Source: Microbulbifer pacificus
GTDB lineage: Bacteria; Pseudomonadota; Gammaproteobacteria; Pseudomonadales; Cellvibrionaceae
DNA: 64,000 nucleotides
Direction of reading: 5' to 3'
Assembly: GCF_033723955.1 (NCBI RefSeq)
Contig: NZ_CP137555.1
Span: 3,278,001-3,342,000, forward strand
The translations under genes and the position numbers were made by a program. The notes beneath the pieces are model-generated. The model was not told the origin of the DNA and made no database searches. It worked only from the letters and a program-made list of their open reading frames with translations. This document shows, piece by piece, positions 1-9,015 of this stretch; within the stretch, counting starts at the first letter, position 1, and the number at the start of each line of letters is the position of its first letter.

Positions 1-2
1 AT

Positions 3-797
3 GTCCCGCATGGTGTTCCTTTTGTTAACACCCCGGAAAATAGGGGCTACAAAAAATTCCAATTACTTGAGCGTATTTTGGCCTTTCTTCCAGGGACGAT
101 AGTAGGCGTATGCCAATTTGATAAAAATGAATATCTAAGAATTGGCGTTCCGGATCGCAAGGTAAAAGTGATCTACAACGGTATGGCAGGTAGAAAGAAA
201 ATTCATGGTATAGCTGAGCGTCCTCGTGGAACTCAGGTTAAGTTTATTACTGCTGCTAGATTTGAGGTGCAAAAAGATTATGTCACTTTGGCAAAGGCCG
301 TGGAAAAATTGCATGAATCGGGTGCCAATTTTAGCCTTGATATTTATGGCGATGGCCAAATGGAAGCAGAAGTGAAGTCATTGTTTGCAGCCCTACCTCC
401 GGAAGTTATTACTTTTAAGGGCGTTGTTCCTGATTTTTCTGTCAAGTTGGCGGAGTCTGACATTTTCGTCCTTTCTAGCCATTGGGAAGGATTGCCCAGA
501 AGTATTATAGAAGCTATGGCGTGCGGTAAAGCGGTTATCGCCACTGATGTGGGTGGAAGTCGTGAACTCATTAACCATCAATTAACTGGATATTTGGTCC
601 CCCATAAAGATGTAGCAGCATTACATGATTGCATGCGCACTTATGTCGAAGACAAAGATAAAATTTCACAGCATGGCAAGAACGGGTTTAATAATTATTT
701 TATCAACTTTACTCTTGAAAAAATGCTTGATCGTTATGTCGACGAGTATTTCGGTGGTGAATATGGTGGTGTCGAATCACAGGGTGAAGTTGCCTAA
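3..797 (+). CDS. GT4 glycosyltransferase, 5' end cut by window edge
   Basis: C-terminal part of a GT-B fold (family 4, glycosyl transferases group 1) enzyme that adds a sugar to the lipid-linked repeat unit at the cytoplasmic membrane. The reading frame is open from base 3, before the TTG at 78 that could be mistaken for a start, and the upstream residues (HGVPFVNTPENRGYKKFQ) are typical GT4 sequence, so the true start lies left of the window. The C-terminal donor-binding EX7E motif is visible in HWEGLPRSIIEAMACG, followed by the usual TDVGGSREL. Its TAA overlaps the ATG of the next gene by one base, so it belongs to the same operon. Base composition is clearly A+T-richer than the downstream manC region, as is common for exchanged glycan genes. 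Sugar specificity cannot be read from the sequence. Confidence 0.9.
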   Translation, partial: VPHGVPFVNTPENRGYKKFQLLERILAFLPGTIVGVCQFDKNEYLRIGVPDRKVKVIYNGMAGRKKIHGIAERPRGTQVKFITAARFEVQKDYVTLAKAVEKLHESGANFSLDIYGDGQMEAEVKSLFAALPPEVITFKGVVPDFSVKLAESDIFVLSSHWEGLPRSIIEAMACGKAVIATDVGGSRELINHQLTGYLVPHKDVAALHDCMRTYVEDKDKISQHGKNGFNNYFINFTLEKMLDRYVDEYFGGEYGGVESQGEVA

Positions 798-1726
798 TGT
801 TCAAACTTAGCCTTATTTGCCCGATGTACAAAGTTTCTGGATATCTTCCTGATCTTATTGAAAGTCTCCTAGTCGGCGCTAATTCACCCCAAGTCGAAGT
901 CATATTCGTAGATGATTGTTGCCCAGAGGGGTCCGGCGATGTTTGCGAGCAGTTGCTAAATAGTTTTTCCCGTCGGGTAGAATTTCAGTGGCAGTTGTTG
1001 AGGTTAGATGTGAACCAAGGACTAGGGGAGGCAAGAAACTGTGGGATGAAGTTGGCTAGCGGTGACTATATTGGGTTTGTCGACTCAGATGATGTCGTTA
1101 TGCCATCGTATTGGGCGACTTTACACGATTCGATTAAGCTGAATAATCGCCCTCAAATTATTGAATTTGGTTATTCTGAATTCAGGGATTACGAAAATAT
1201 CAGTGTCGAATCGAAGCTTCGACTGCCTTATAAATCGTGTTTTCAGCCATTTTATACAGGATTTTTCGCCTGGTCACGAATTTACCGTGCAGATTTGATT
1301 GATGGAATGAGGTTCATACATCGTACGTATGAAGATATCGCTTTTGTTTCGAGCTCTTTCATTAACGCACAAAGCATTTTTTTGGTAAATGAAGCACTAG
1401 TCGGTTATAGAAAGCGCTCGGGTTCTATTACAGCACACCGAAACTCAAGTTATTCATGCATTTTGGCTAATCTCGTAGATGCCTATTCTAGGCTAAATTC
1501 CAAAATACGAGATGATGGTCGTTTTAGTGCTCTGATCTTTTATAAGATTTTTGTGATACTTCTGAAGGGGACTCGAATAGCTGACCGATCAGAAAGGCGC
1601 TCCTTTTTCCTTAAGTGCCAGCCACCCATTTCTGAAGCTAGTGAAATATTCTTTGGTTCGGGGGCTTTAGGTTTTTTTCGTAGGCAATTGTTATCACTCG
1701 CCCTCGTTATAGGGGTGAGATATTAG
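797..1726 (+). CDS. GT2 family glycosyltransferase
   Basis: GT-A fold family 2 glycosyltransferase of 309 residues. The N-terminal strand LSLICPMYK, the nucleotide-binding VDD at 38-40, the NQGLGEARNCGM segment (73-84), the metal-binding DSDD at 96-99 and the ED pair at 179-180 in RTYEDIAF are all in the expected order, so the active site looks intact. It would transfer a nucleotide-activated sugar during repeat-unit assembly on the inner face of the membrane. The start codon overlaps the preceding stop (TAATG) and the next gene starts two bases after its stop, so translation is probably coupled. A+T-rich like its neighbours. Donor and acceptor unknown. Confidence 0.9.
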   Translation: MFKLSLICPMYKVSGYLPDLIESLLVGANSPQVEVIFVDDCCPEGSGDVCEQLLNSFSRRVEFQWQLLRLDVNQGLGEARNCGMKLASGDYIGFVDSDDVVMPSYWATLHDSIKLNNRPQIIEFGYSEFRDYENISVESKLRLPYKSCFQPFYTGFFAWSRIYRADLIDGMRFIHRTYEDIAFVSSSFINAQSIFLVNEALVGYRKRSGSITAHRNSSYSCILANLVDAYSRLNSKIRDDGRFSALIFYKIFVILLKGTRIADRSERRSFFLKCQPPISEASEIFFGSGALGFFRRQLLSLALVIGVRY

Positions 1727-1727
1727 A

Positions 1728-2909
1728 ATGGTTCCTTCATCAATTTTTTTTGTTGCTGATAGATTCAGTCTTATTTTTGGCGTCAATCGAAAGTTGTTCT
1801 TTTCATTACTGCTTATACCGCTAGCCCTGCTTGATATTAGGTTTTCGGTCAGTGGCATGATTGTCCGGGTTTCTGATTTGTATCTTCTGGGAATATTTGC
1901 AGTTTTTTGGTTGTTTGAGCGGTCGTTCTGGAGTTACGCGGTCTACAAGCTTTCAGCTTTTCTTCCTTTTTTTTTGTATGTTTCTGCCGTTTTACTTCTG
2001 GGTGATTCATTCAACGGATTCAAGCAGGTAATCCAATGGGGGCTGGTCCTTATGTGGCCGGTGTGTCTGTCATACTGCCTGAGGCCCTCAGACGAAAATT
2101 TCCTTAAAGTTTTCCGATTTTTCTTGTTGGTGTGTGCGACGATAGTTGTGTTTATGCATTGGAGACAGGGGTATTTTGTCGGCTATAAACACTTGGGAGA
2201 TATGAAATACGCGTTTGGGTTATTTTTCGTGGTTTCCGCGATTGGGGTTAAGTGTTTCCATGGTATGAAGTCTTGGTCCTATTTGGCGGTCGCTACCATT
2301 CTTTTGATTGCTTCACTGGAGCGAAAGGGGATAGTGGTTGGAAGCCTAGCGGTGGTTTTATTCTGGTGTTTAACGCGGTCGGTAGCGGTGAGGCGCGCTT
2401 TCCCCTTAGTGGCTTCACTGTGTATGATCGGTTGTATTTTTTCAGCCGTTTTTGTCTATGAGATTGCAGTTGAAAATGTCGCCATATACACCTATGGCTT
2501 GGATGAGTCGGAGGCGGCTTGGCATTCAAATCTCCATCGAATGAATTTGCTCGGTAATGGAGTTGAAATCTTTTACGCTCATCCTTGGTTTGGGGTTGGA
2601 GCGGACCAGCTGAAATATAAAATGGTTAATTTCTATTTTAATACAGGGCTCGCCTTGTATACGCATAACTGGTATCTTGATTTTTTGGTTGAGTATGGGC
2701 TTTTGGGGGTCCTACTTTTTTTCGGGGTGCCACTCCTGCTTCTCCGTAAGATAAAGTTAATCGACAGCTTCGATTGCGTTTGCGCGGTTTTGGCAACCTA
2801 TTGTTTTGTTGTTCCTGTGTTTATGGCTAATGGCACTACGTCGATGCTGATTTGGTTGACATCCCTTGGTTTGTTTTTGTGTCTTGCATTAAAAAGTCGT
2901 CTTGCATGA
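1728..2909 (+). CDS. Wzy/O-antigen-ligase-like polysaccharide polymerase
   Basis: Integral membrane protein of 393 residues with about ten or more hydrophobic segments. Near residues 265-320 it carries a periplasmic-loop sequence of the Wzy_C/O-antigen ligase superfamily (HRMNLLGNGVEIFYAHPWFG, then THNWYLDFLVEYGLLG). This loop-plus-helix arrangement is characteristic of polymerases and ligases of lipid-linked glycans. Within an exopolysaccharide locus with Wzc- and Wza-like genes the likeliest role is the Wzy polymerase that joins repeat units on the periplasmic face. It overlaps the following glycosyltransferase start by ATGA. A ligase role cannot be excluded from sequence alone, but no lipid A-core genes are nearby. 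Confidence 0.82.
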   Translation: MVPSSIFFVADRFSLIFGVNRKLFFSLLLIPLALLDIRFSVSGMIVRVSDLYLLGIFAVFWLFERSFWSYAVYKLSAFLPFFLYVSAVLLLGDSFNGFKQVIQWGLVLMWPVCLSYCLRPSDENFLKVFRFFLLVCATIVVFMHWRQGYFVGYKHLGDMKYAFGLFFVVSAIGVKCFHGMKSWSYLAVATILLIASLERKGIVVGSLAVVLFWCLTRSVAVRRAFPLVASLCMIGCIFSAVFVYEIAVENVAIYTYGLDESEAAWHSNLHRMNLLGNGVEIFYAHPWFGVGADQLKYKMVNFYFNTGLALYTHNWYLDFLVEYGLLGVLLFFGVPLLLLRKIKLIDSFDCVCAVLATYCFVVPVFMANGTTSMLIWLTSLGLFLCLALKSRLA

Positions 2910-3973
2910 AGTCATTATATTTAGTTTCTATCTACTATCAAAAGGATCGTGTGACTGGTGCCAATAAGCGCTTCGATGAGCTTGGAAAGCGTCATCTGCG
3001 CAGTGGTAGATTTTATGTTACGGTCGTCGTGGCTCAGGGACAGAAGCCGGATTGGTGTCCAGAAAGCAATGTCATTTATGTTCGGCCGTATAAATCGAAG
3101 TTGCAACGACTCGCGACTTGGCTGGACTTAAGTTTCAAACTATTGTGTTTAAAACCAGGTGTGGTTTACTCTGATTTTCAGCCTGTTCCGCTACTTCTGA
3201 CGTTAAGGCATGCCCATTACCAGCTGATCCATGATTTGCGCAATTGGACAAATTTTGGTCGGAAAGGATTGGGGTTGTTTTCCAGTTTATTTCAGCAGAT
3301 CCAGCTTAAAATGGCGCATTTTGTAGTTACAGTTTCAGAATTTTCTAAAGCTGACGTGATTTCAAAGTGCGGCATTAGTAAGGATAAAGTGTTGGTTGCG
3401 TATAATGGTCTTTCTGAAAGCTATTTCGATAGTGGGTCACTACATAATTATTACGATTACGATGTGGTATATGTCGCGACTTTTGAACCTAGGAAAAACC
3501 ATATCTTATTAATTCGGGCGCTTGAACACTGCCCTCCAGATACAAAGGTGGTATTCATCGGAAGGGATCTTGGATCTTTGGGTGAAATTAAAAAATATAT
3601 TGAGTCATCTGCAAGTGCTTGTGTCCGCTCAATTCAAATATTCGACTCAATTGGCGAAGAAGATTTGCTTAAATTGTATAGGTCTACCAAAACTTTTGTG
3701 AGTCCAGCTTTTTTCGAGGGCTTTGGTATGCCATTGATAGAGGCGGCAGCATGCCGTGCTCAAGTTTTGTGTTCTGATATTGAAGTATTTAAGGAAATTA
3801 TGGGAGAGGCTGCAATTTATTTTGACCCTCATAACCCGCAAGAGTTAAGTCGCCACTTGAATTTAGTACTTTCGGACAAGGTTCCTAACAAGCCATTTGA
3901 CCCTTCCCGTTTCCACTGGGATCACATATGCGAAAAACTAGAAAAGCAGTTTGAAGCGAATGGATATGTATAA
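2906..3973 (+). CDS. GT4 family glycosyltransferase
   Basis: GT-B fold family 4 glycosyltransferase, 355 residues from the ATG at 2906, which overlaps the polymerase stop as ATGA. A longer frame runs from 2852, but its first 18 residues are translated from inside the polymerase gene and do not look like a start of this family, so the coupled ATG is preferred. The N-terminus (MKSLYLVSIYYQKDRVTGAN) resembles the acceptor domain of WbpY/mannosyltransferase-type enzymes. The C-terminal EX7E motif is clear in FFEGFGMPLIEAAACRA. It is the last gene of the A+T-rich block; 99 bases separate it from manC. Proximity to manC makes GDP-mannose a reasonable but unproven donor. Confidence 0.88.
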   Translation: MKSLYLVSIYYQKDRVTGANKRFDELGKRHLRSGRFYVTVVVAQGQKPDWCPESNVIYVRPYKSKLQRLATWLDLSFKLLCLKPGVVYSDFQPVPLLLTLRHAHYQLIHDLRNWTNFGRKGLGLFSSLFQQIQLKMAHFVVTVSEFSKADVISKCGISKDKVLVAYNGLSESYFDSGSLHNYYDYDVVYVATFEPRKNHILLIRALEHCPPDTKVVFIGRDLGSLGEIKKYIESSASACVRSIQIFDSIGEEDLLKLYRSTKTFVSPAFFEGFGMPLIEAAACRAQVLCSDIEVFKEIMGEAAIYFDPHNPQELSRHLNLVLSDKVPNKPFDPSRFHWDHICEKLEKQFEANGYV

Positions 3974-4072
3974 AGCGTTGGCCGTTATAAACAGTTAAGG
4001 TTGTAGGTAATTTTTCAGCAACATGATTGAAGCTATCTCAGTATATAGAACTAGGTTTCTTGGAACTCGAAA

Positions 4073-5488
4073 ATGATACTTCCCGTAGTTATGGCTGGCG
4101 GTTCTGGCACCCGCCTTTGGCCCCTTTCCCGCAAGCTTTTTCCGAAGCAGTTTTTACCGCTGATTGATGAGGCAAGTATGCTGCAGAGTACCTGCGCACG
4201 CCTGCAGGGCATTGAATCCCAGCCACCGCTGCTGATCTGTGGGGATGATCACCGCTTTATCGTGGCTGAGCAATTGCGCGAAGCTGGCATTGGTCACAGC
4301 GGAATCCTGCTGGAACCGGTCGGCCGTAATACCGCGCCAGCGGTGGCACTGGCGGCGCTGCGCGCGACTGCAGGCGATGAGGAAGATCCATTGCTGCTGG
4401 TGTTGGCCGCGGACCACGCCATCAAGGATTTAGCTGCCTTCCAGGCTGCGGTTATGCGCTCTGTACCGCAGGCAGATGCCGGTAAGCTGGTAACCTTTGG
4501 GATAGTGCCAACCGCGCCGGAAACCGGTTATGGGTATATCCGCAAGGCGCAGGCTTTGAATGCTGACGGTAATGCCTTTGCGGTTGCGGAGTTTGTGGAA
4601 AAGCCGGATCAGGCGACTGCTGAGGAATACCTGCGCAGCGGTGACTTCTACTGGAATAGCGGCATGTTCCTGTTCCGCGCCAGCCGTTACCTGGAAGAGC
4701 TTGCTAAGTTCCGCCCGGATATTCTTGCCGCGTGCGAAAAAGCCCTGCGGGGTGCGTCTTTTGATGTGGACTTTGTACGCCCGGCAAAAGAGGTGTTCCT
4801 GGCATGCGCCGATGAATCCATTGATTACGCGGTAATGGAGCACACTCGCGATGCGGTAGTGGTACCCATGGGCTGTGGCTGGAGCGATCTGGGTTCCTGG
4901 TCTGCACTGTGGGAAGTGTCTGAGAAGGATGAACAGGGTAACTCGGCGAAAGGCGACGTAATCCTGCAGGATAGCCGCAATTGTTTTGTGCAAAGTGACG
5001 GTAAACTGATTGCAACCGTGGGCCTGGATGATGTGGTTGTGGTGGAAAGCGATGATGCCATTCTGGTCGCCGCTAAAGACCGCGTGCAGGATATCAAGAA
5101 AGTCGTTGAGCGCCTGAAGGCGGAAGGTCGCTCCGAGGCGCTGCTGCACCGAAAGGTGTACCGCCCCTGGGGCTGTTACGATTCCGTGGATAAAGGCGAG
5201 CGCTTCCAGGTGAAGCGGATTGTGGTAAACCCCGGTGCACAGTTGAGCCTGCAGATGCACCACCACCGCGCGGAGCACTGGATTGTGGTTTCCGGTACGG
5301 CGATGGTGACCTGCGGCGAAAAGGAATTTCTGGTAACCGAAAACCAGAGTACCTATATCCCGCTGGGTGAGGTGCACCGCCTGGAGAATCCGGGCAGCAT
5401 CCCGCTGGAATTGATCGAGGTGCAGTCCGGTTCCTATTTAGGGGAAGACGATATCGTGCGGCTCGAAGACCGATATGCCCGCGTATAA
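4073..5488 (+). CDS. manC: mannose-1-phosphate guanylyltransferase/mannose-6-phosphate isomerase
   Basis: Bifunctional cytosolic enzyme that supplies GDP-mannose: isomerisation between fructose-6-P and mannose-6-P, and GTP plus mannose-1-P to GDP-mannose. At 471 residues it has the usual AlgA/ManC/CpsB length. The nucleotidyltransferase signature [12 protein letters not shown] at 9-20 and the following FPKQFLPL are intact. The C-terminal cupin (type II phosphomannose isomerase) domain from about residue 360 has the metal-site segment [15 protein letters not shown]. No phosphomannomutase gene is in the window. The G+C content rises sharply here compared with the upstream glycosyltransferases, marking the conserved part of the locus. 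A terminator-like hairpin lies just after the stop. Confidence 0.96.
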   Translation: MILPVVMAGGSGTRLWPLSRKLFPKQFLPLIDEASMLQSTCARLQGIESQPPLLICGDDHRFIVAEQLREAGIGHSGILLEPVGRNTAPAVALAALRATAGDEEDPLLLVLAADHAIKDLAAFQAAVMRSVPQADAGKLVTFGIVPTAPETGYGYIRKAQALNADGNAFAVAEFVEKPDQATAEEYLRSGDFYWNSGMFLFRASRYLEELAKFRPDILAACEKALRGASFDVDFVRPAKEVFLACADESIDYAVMEHTRDAVVVPMGCGWSDLGSWSALWEVSEKDEQGNSAKGDVILQDSRNCFVQSDGKLIATVGLDDVVVVESDDAILVAAKDRVQDIKKVVERLKAEGRSEALLHRKVYRPWGCYDSVDKGERFQVKRIVVNPGAQLSLQMHHHRAEHWIVVSGTAMVTCGEKEFLVTENQSTYIPLGEVHRLENPGSIPLELIEVQSGSYLGEDDIVRLEDRYARV

Positions 5489-5518
5489 AGCACCGCTTTT
5501 ATCTCGGTGATCGAATTG

Positions 5519-5554
5519 GCCCCGCCGGCTTGCCGTTGGGGCTTTGTTTTTTTG
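5519..5554 (+). terminator. Rho-independent terminator after manC
   Basis: GCCCC (5519-5523) pairs with GGGGC (5538-5542), with an inner CGGC/GCCG stem, followed by TTTGTTTTTTT. It lies 30 bases after the manC stop. It would fall inside the coding sequence if the VanZ-like gene were started at the GTG at 5507, which argues for a later start. Confidence 0.7.
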
Positions 5555-5587
5555 ACCCTTTCGGGCTATTTAGGAACTTTTTTTTCT

Positions 5588-5956
5588 GTGATAGAAATTC
5601 GTCACGTGAAGTTATTGGCTCGCCTTCTGTTTATTTGTGTGTTGGGCGTTGCGCTATTCGCGGGCGCGAAGCCCAAGCCTGTGCCTCAAGTTGTTCCCCA
5701 TTTTGATCTTATGTTGCACTGCGGTGTATTTGCGGTGCTGGCATTGCTTTGGGGTATGGCAGTATCGCGCCGCCGGTGGATATGGGGGCTTGCTGGCCTG
5801 TTGTTTTTAGGTGCGGGTTTGGAACTCTGGCAGGGCTGTATGATGCCTGCGCGTACGGCTTCGCTAGCGGATATGGCAGCTAATACTTTGGGTGTTTTTG
5901 TTGGGACTGTTGTTTTTTTGATATTTTTGGCCCGTTTCTTGCCTAATAAAAATTGA
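5588..5956 (+). CDS. VanZ-like small membrane protein
   Basis: Small VanZ-family membrane protein with about four hydrophobic segments. Family features are visible: a DLMLHCGVFAVLALLWG segment, then ELWQGCMMPARTASLADMAAN, matching the conserved E-x2-Q...R...D-x2-AN pattern. The function of VanZ-like proteins in exopolysaccharide loci is not established. The frame stays open back to a GTG at 5507, but that stretch contains the manC terminator. A GTG at 5588 preceded by AGGAAC, or the GTG at 5606, is a better start; 5588 is used, giving 122 residues. A 205-base non-coding stretch follows before the sugar transferase gene. Confidence 0.72.
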   Translation: MIEIRHVKLLARLLFICVLGVALFAGAKPKPVPQVVPHFDLMLHCGVFAVLALLWGMAVSRRRWIWGLAGLLFLGAGLELWQGCMMPARTASLADMAANTLGVFVGTVVFLIFLARFLPNKN

Positions 5957-6161
5957 AGGTAATTTGTTCGGTGTGGGTGTAATTTGATCGCGCCACCGGT
6001 ATTTTTTGATTTGCCGCACTCGAGTTATTTGATGCGCTTCACATTTGTGGCATGATTTTGCCCCATATTAATAGGCCTAAATTTCGGGCCAACTTTTGGG
6101 GCTAGGGGTGCATTGCAGGCACCGTCTGGTCGACTGGGATTGGTTGACTTGGGAGATTCAA

Positions 6162-7586
6162 ATGGGGGAAAGAGTAGTGGATCAGGGATGGATCCGCAGC
6201 CACCAGTCTGGTTTGGCTGCAGTGTACCGATTACTGGATATGCTGTTGATCCTCGGTACGCTCATTGTTTGTTGTCAATTCTTTGACATTGCCGTAAGCA
6301 AGGATTGGCTGATAGCCGGCTTGGTGGCGGCGGTTGCCTTTGCCTTTATGGCGGAGTCGCTGAATCTTTACCGTTCTTGGCGAGCAGACAGCTACCTACA
6401 CATGTTTAGTAGTACTGCCATCTCATGGTTGGCGGTTTGCTTACTGCTGTTAGTGATTTCCTATTTTTCCAAAAACGCCCATATCTTTTCTCGCCTTGCG
6501 GTGGGCTGCTGGTTTTTGGGGACGCTGGCACTTCTGGCGGGTTGGCGCTTTGCATTCCGGCAGATACTGTTTTATCTCCGCACCCATGATCACAATACCC
6601 GCTCAGCGGTTGTGATTGGTGTGACGGATTCCGGTATACGTTTGTTCCGCGACTTGGCCCACGAGCCGCAATTGGGTATTCGCGTAAAGGGCTTTTACCG
6701 GGTGCCAGGTTCGGATGCCTGTGGGCAGGCTTTTGGCTTGGTCGGCAACGTCCCGGTTATGGGGGATGTCACTGCAGCGGTGGCGGCTGCAAAGGCAGGC
6801 GAGCTGGACTTGGTTTATATCGCCCTGCCTATGCGTGAGGAGCCGCGTATTGCCGAAATCCTGCACGCTTTTGCCGACACCACGGCCACTGTACATGTTG
6901 CGACAGATCTGTTTGTAAATAATTTACTGCACGCACGTTTTTACCAGGTAGGTAGTACCAGTTTGCTGAGTGTACACGATACCCCTATCGAGGGGGTCAA
7001 CAGCTGGCTCAAGCGTATGGAGGACCTGGTGTTGTCTTCCATCATCCTGTTGCTGATTTCACCGTTGATGCTGGCTATAGCGGCTTCGATCAAATTGACC
7101 TCCAAGGGTCCGGTGATTTTTAAGCAGCACCGCTACGGTCTGGATGGCCGGCCCATCAAAGTGTGGAAGTTCCGCTCCATGACCACCCAGGACAATGGCG
7201 ATACCGTGGTGCAGGCAAAGAAGGGCGATGCTCGTATCACCCCGGTGGGCGCCTTCCTGCGTCGCACTTCCCTTGACGAGCTGCCGCAATTCATCAACGT
7301 ATTGCAGGGCCGTATGAGCATCGTCGGCCCGCGCCCGCACGCGGTGGCGCACAACGAGCAGTACCGCGCGGTGGTGAACGGCTACATGCTGCGGCACAAG
7401 GTGAAGCCGGGTATTACCGGCTGGGCCCAGGTGAATGGCTGGCGCGGCGAGACGGATACTGTGGAAAAAATGAGCAAGCGGGTGGAGCACGATCTGCAAT
7501 ACATCCGCAACTGGTCCCTCTGGTTGGATATCCGCATTGTGTGGATGACCTTGTTCAGGGGATTTGTGGGTAGCAATGCCTATTGA
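6162..7586 (+). CDS. wcaJ: undecaprenyl-phosphate hexose-1-phosphate transferase (polyprenol PHPT, WcaJ type)
   Basis: Initiating enzyme of exopolysaccharide synthesis: moves hexose-1-P (glucose-1-P in characterised WcaJ enzymes) from UDP-sugar to undecaprenyl phosphate in the inner membrane. The first half has about four membrane helices and a CoA-binding-3-like Rossmann domain. The catalytic bacterial sugar transferase domain occupies about residues 283-474, with the KFRSM, RRTSLDELPQ and SIVGPRP segments and the KPGITGWAQVNGWRG C-terminal signature. The ATG at 6162 is chosen because GGGAG lies six bases upstream; the longer frame from 6096 adds 22 residues unlike the family. The actual sugar is inferred from family only. 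Confidence 0.92.
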   Translation: MGERVVDQGWIRSHQSGLAAVYRLLDMLLILGTLIVCCQFFDIAVSKDWLIAGLVAAVAFAFMAESLNLYRSWRADSYLHMFSSTAISWLAVCLLLLVISYFSKNAHIFSRLAVGCWFLGTLALLAGWRFAFRQILFYLRTHDHNTRSAVVIGVTDSGIRLFRDLAHEPQLGIRVKGFYRVPGSDACGQAFGLVGNVPVMGDVTAAVAAAKAGELDLVYIALPMREEPRIAEILHAFADTTATVHVATDLFVNNLLHARFYQVGSTSLLSVHDTPIEGVNSWLKRMEDLVLSSIILLLISPLMLAIAASIKLTSKGPVIFKQHRYGLDGRPIKVWKFRSMTTQDNGDTVVQAKKGDARITPVGAFLRRTSLDELPQFINVLQGRMSIVGPRPHAVAHNEQYRAVVNGYMLRHKVKPGITGWAQVNGWRGETDTVEKMSKRVEHDLQYIRNWSLWLDIRIVWMTLFRGFVGSNAY

Positions 7587-7780
7587 TTTCGAGTGGTGCC
7601 GGACCGTAGAGAACGACACATTTATGTGTTAGTGTGCCGCCAAATTTGTGACTCGATTCTCAAATTTTTGAGGGGTATCGAGGGCTGTTCGTCTGTTTTA
7701 GGGCGGTCGATGAGTAATTCGGGTTGCTGGGGATCTAAAAGCAGCCTTTACCGAACATTTCAGGATCTTTGGAAGCAAAA

Positions 7781-8980
7781 ATGACCAAGCGGAATTTGTC
7801 TGCAGTTGTATGTTTGATGGCCAGTTTGGGGGGCGGTTCAGCTTGGGCCCAGTCAGAAGCTGCCTCCGTCAAATTGGGGAATGGAATCAATTTCACTCCG
7901 ACGTTGAGTGTGGATCTGGCCCAGGATGACAATGTCACTCTTTCAGAAACTGACAAGGTCGAAAGTCTGGTGGCGAAAGTGCGCCCTAATTTTTTGCTGA
8001 CAGCCGAGGATGGTGTTTCTGCCTATAGCGTCAGCTACGCGCTGGCTAAAGGCGAGTACTTCGATAGTAAGGACGATAACTATCTGGACCACTTCCTGGA
8101 TGGTGATGCCTTCTGGGAACTGAATTTTCGCCATCGTCTCGCACTGCATGGCTCCTATACAAACGGGCATGATGCCCGCGGGTCCGGTTTCTCCCTCGGC
8201 CGCGGCGACCTGCTGGATGAGCCTGATCGCTACCATAGTTCTGACTTCGGTGCGGTATACAGTTATGGGGCCGAGTCGGCAAAGGGGCAGATTGATATAG
8301 AGTTGGGTACAGCCGACCTGGATTATGCGGGCGGTGTGCGTACGCGTGAGCGTGATCGCGGTACCGGCTATGGCGGTATTACCTTCAATTACAATGCCGG
8401 CGGTAAAACCAAGGTGTTGGCGGAGATCACCCGCCGCGAAGTTACTTATGACTATACGGCAATGGACGCCGAATCTCTCGATAGTGCGGAGATGAACTAT
8501 CGCGCAGGTGTGACATGGGAAGGCACTGCGCAAACCACGGGTCGTGTAAAGGTAGGCCTGCGTACAAAAGACTTCGATAGCAGTACTCGCGATGACTTCA
8601 GCGGTGCCGGCTGGGAGGCCGGGGTGCGCTGGGTGCCACTGACCTACAGTGCATTTGACTTCAGCACAGCGCGCCGCAGCCGGGAATCCTGGGGTGATGG
8701 CGATTTTATCGACGTGCAGAACTACGCAGTAACCTGGCACCACTCCTGGGCGGAGCGTTTTTCTACCCAACTTACCTTTGATCATGAGTTGAATGATTAT
8801 CGAGGTGTAGAGACCGATAGGGAGGAGACGGTGAATAGCTCCCAGCTGCGTATGAGCTATCAAATGCAGCGCTGGCTGTCGTTTTCCGCCGGGGTGAGCC
8901 TGTCTGACCAGGATTCCACCCGGGAAGGTTTCGACTATGAAAAGAACCTTACTTTTATCGGTATTCAGGCATCTCTGTAA
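7781..8980 (+). CDS. outer-membrane beta-barrel protein of the exopolysaccharide locus
   Basis: Secreted beta-barrel of about 399 residues. It starts with a Sec signal peptide (TKRNLSAVVCLMASLGGG, cleavage after SAWA-Q). The rest is alternating polar/hydrophobic strands with many aromatic girdle residues and ends in IGIQASL, a plausible beta-barrel C-terminal strand. It resembles the BBP2/EpsL-type barrels found in exopolysaccharide loci. The start ATG at 7781 has GGAAG six bases upstream; a TTG four codons earlier is less likely. Because the following OPX protein is too short to cross the outer membrane, this barrel is the best candidate for the outer-membrane export channel. Specific family membership is inferred from composition and context. 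Confidence 0.78.
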   Translation: MTKRNLSAVVCLMASLGGGSAWAQSEAASVKLGNGINFTPTLSVDLAQDDNVTLSETDKVESLVAKVRPNFLLTAEDGVSAYSVSYALAKGEYFDSKDDNYLDHFLDGDAFWELNFRHRLALHGSYTNGHDARGSGFSLGRGDLLDEPDRYHSSDFGAVYSYGAESAKGQIDIELGTADLDYAGGVRTRERDRGTGYGGITFNYNAGGKTKVLAEITRREVTYDYTAMDAESLDSAEMNYRAGVTWEGTAQTTGRVKVGLRTKDFDSSTRDDFSGAGWEAGVRWVPLTYSAFDFSTARRSRESWGDGDFIDVQNYAVTWHHSWAERFSTQLTFDHELNDYRGVETDREETVNSSQLRMSYQMQRWLSFSAGVSLSDQDSTREGFDYEKNLTFIGIQASL

Positions 8981-9015
8981 TTTATTGCTGAATCGTTTTT
9001 AATTTCGGTATTTCT

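Noticed and set aside
6048..6062. Sigma-54-like promoter TGGCATGATTTTGCC before the initiating sugar transferase gene
   Set aside because: The spacing between GG and GC is nine bases instead of ten, which is normally fatal for sigma-54 recognition.
7593..7784. 63-codon open frame between the sugar transferase and the barrel gene
   Set aside because: No ribosome-binding site, no recognisable protein character, and it would overlap the barrel-gene leader.
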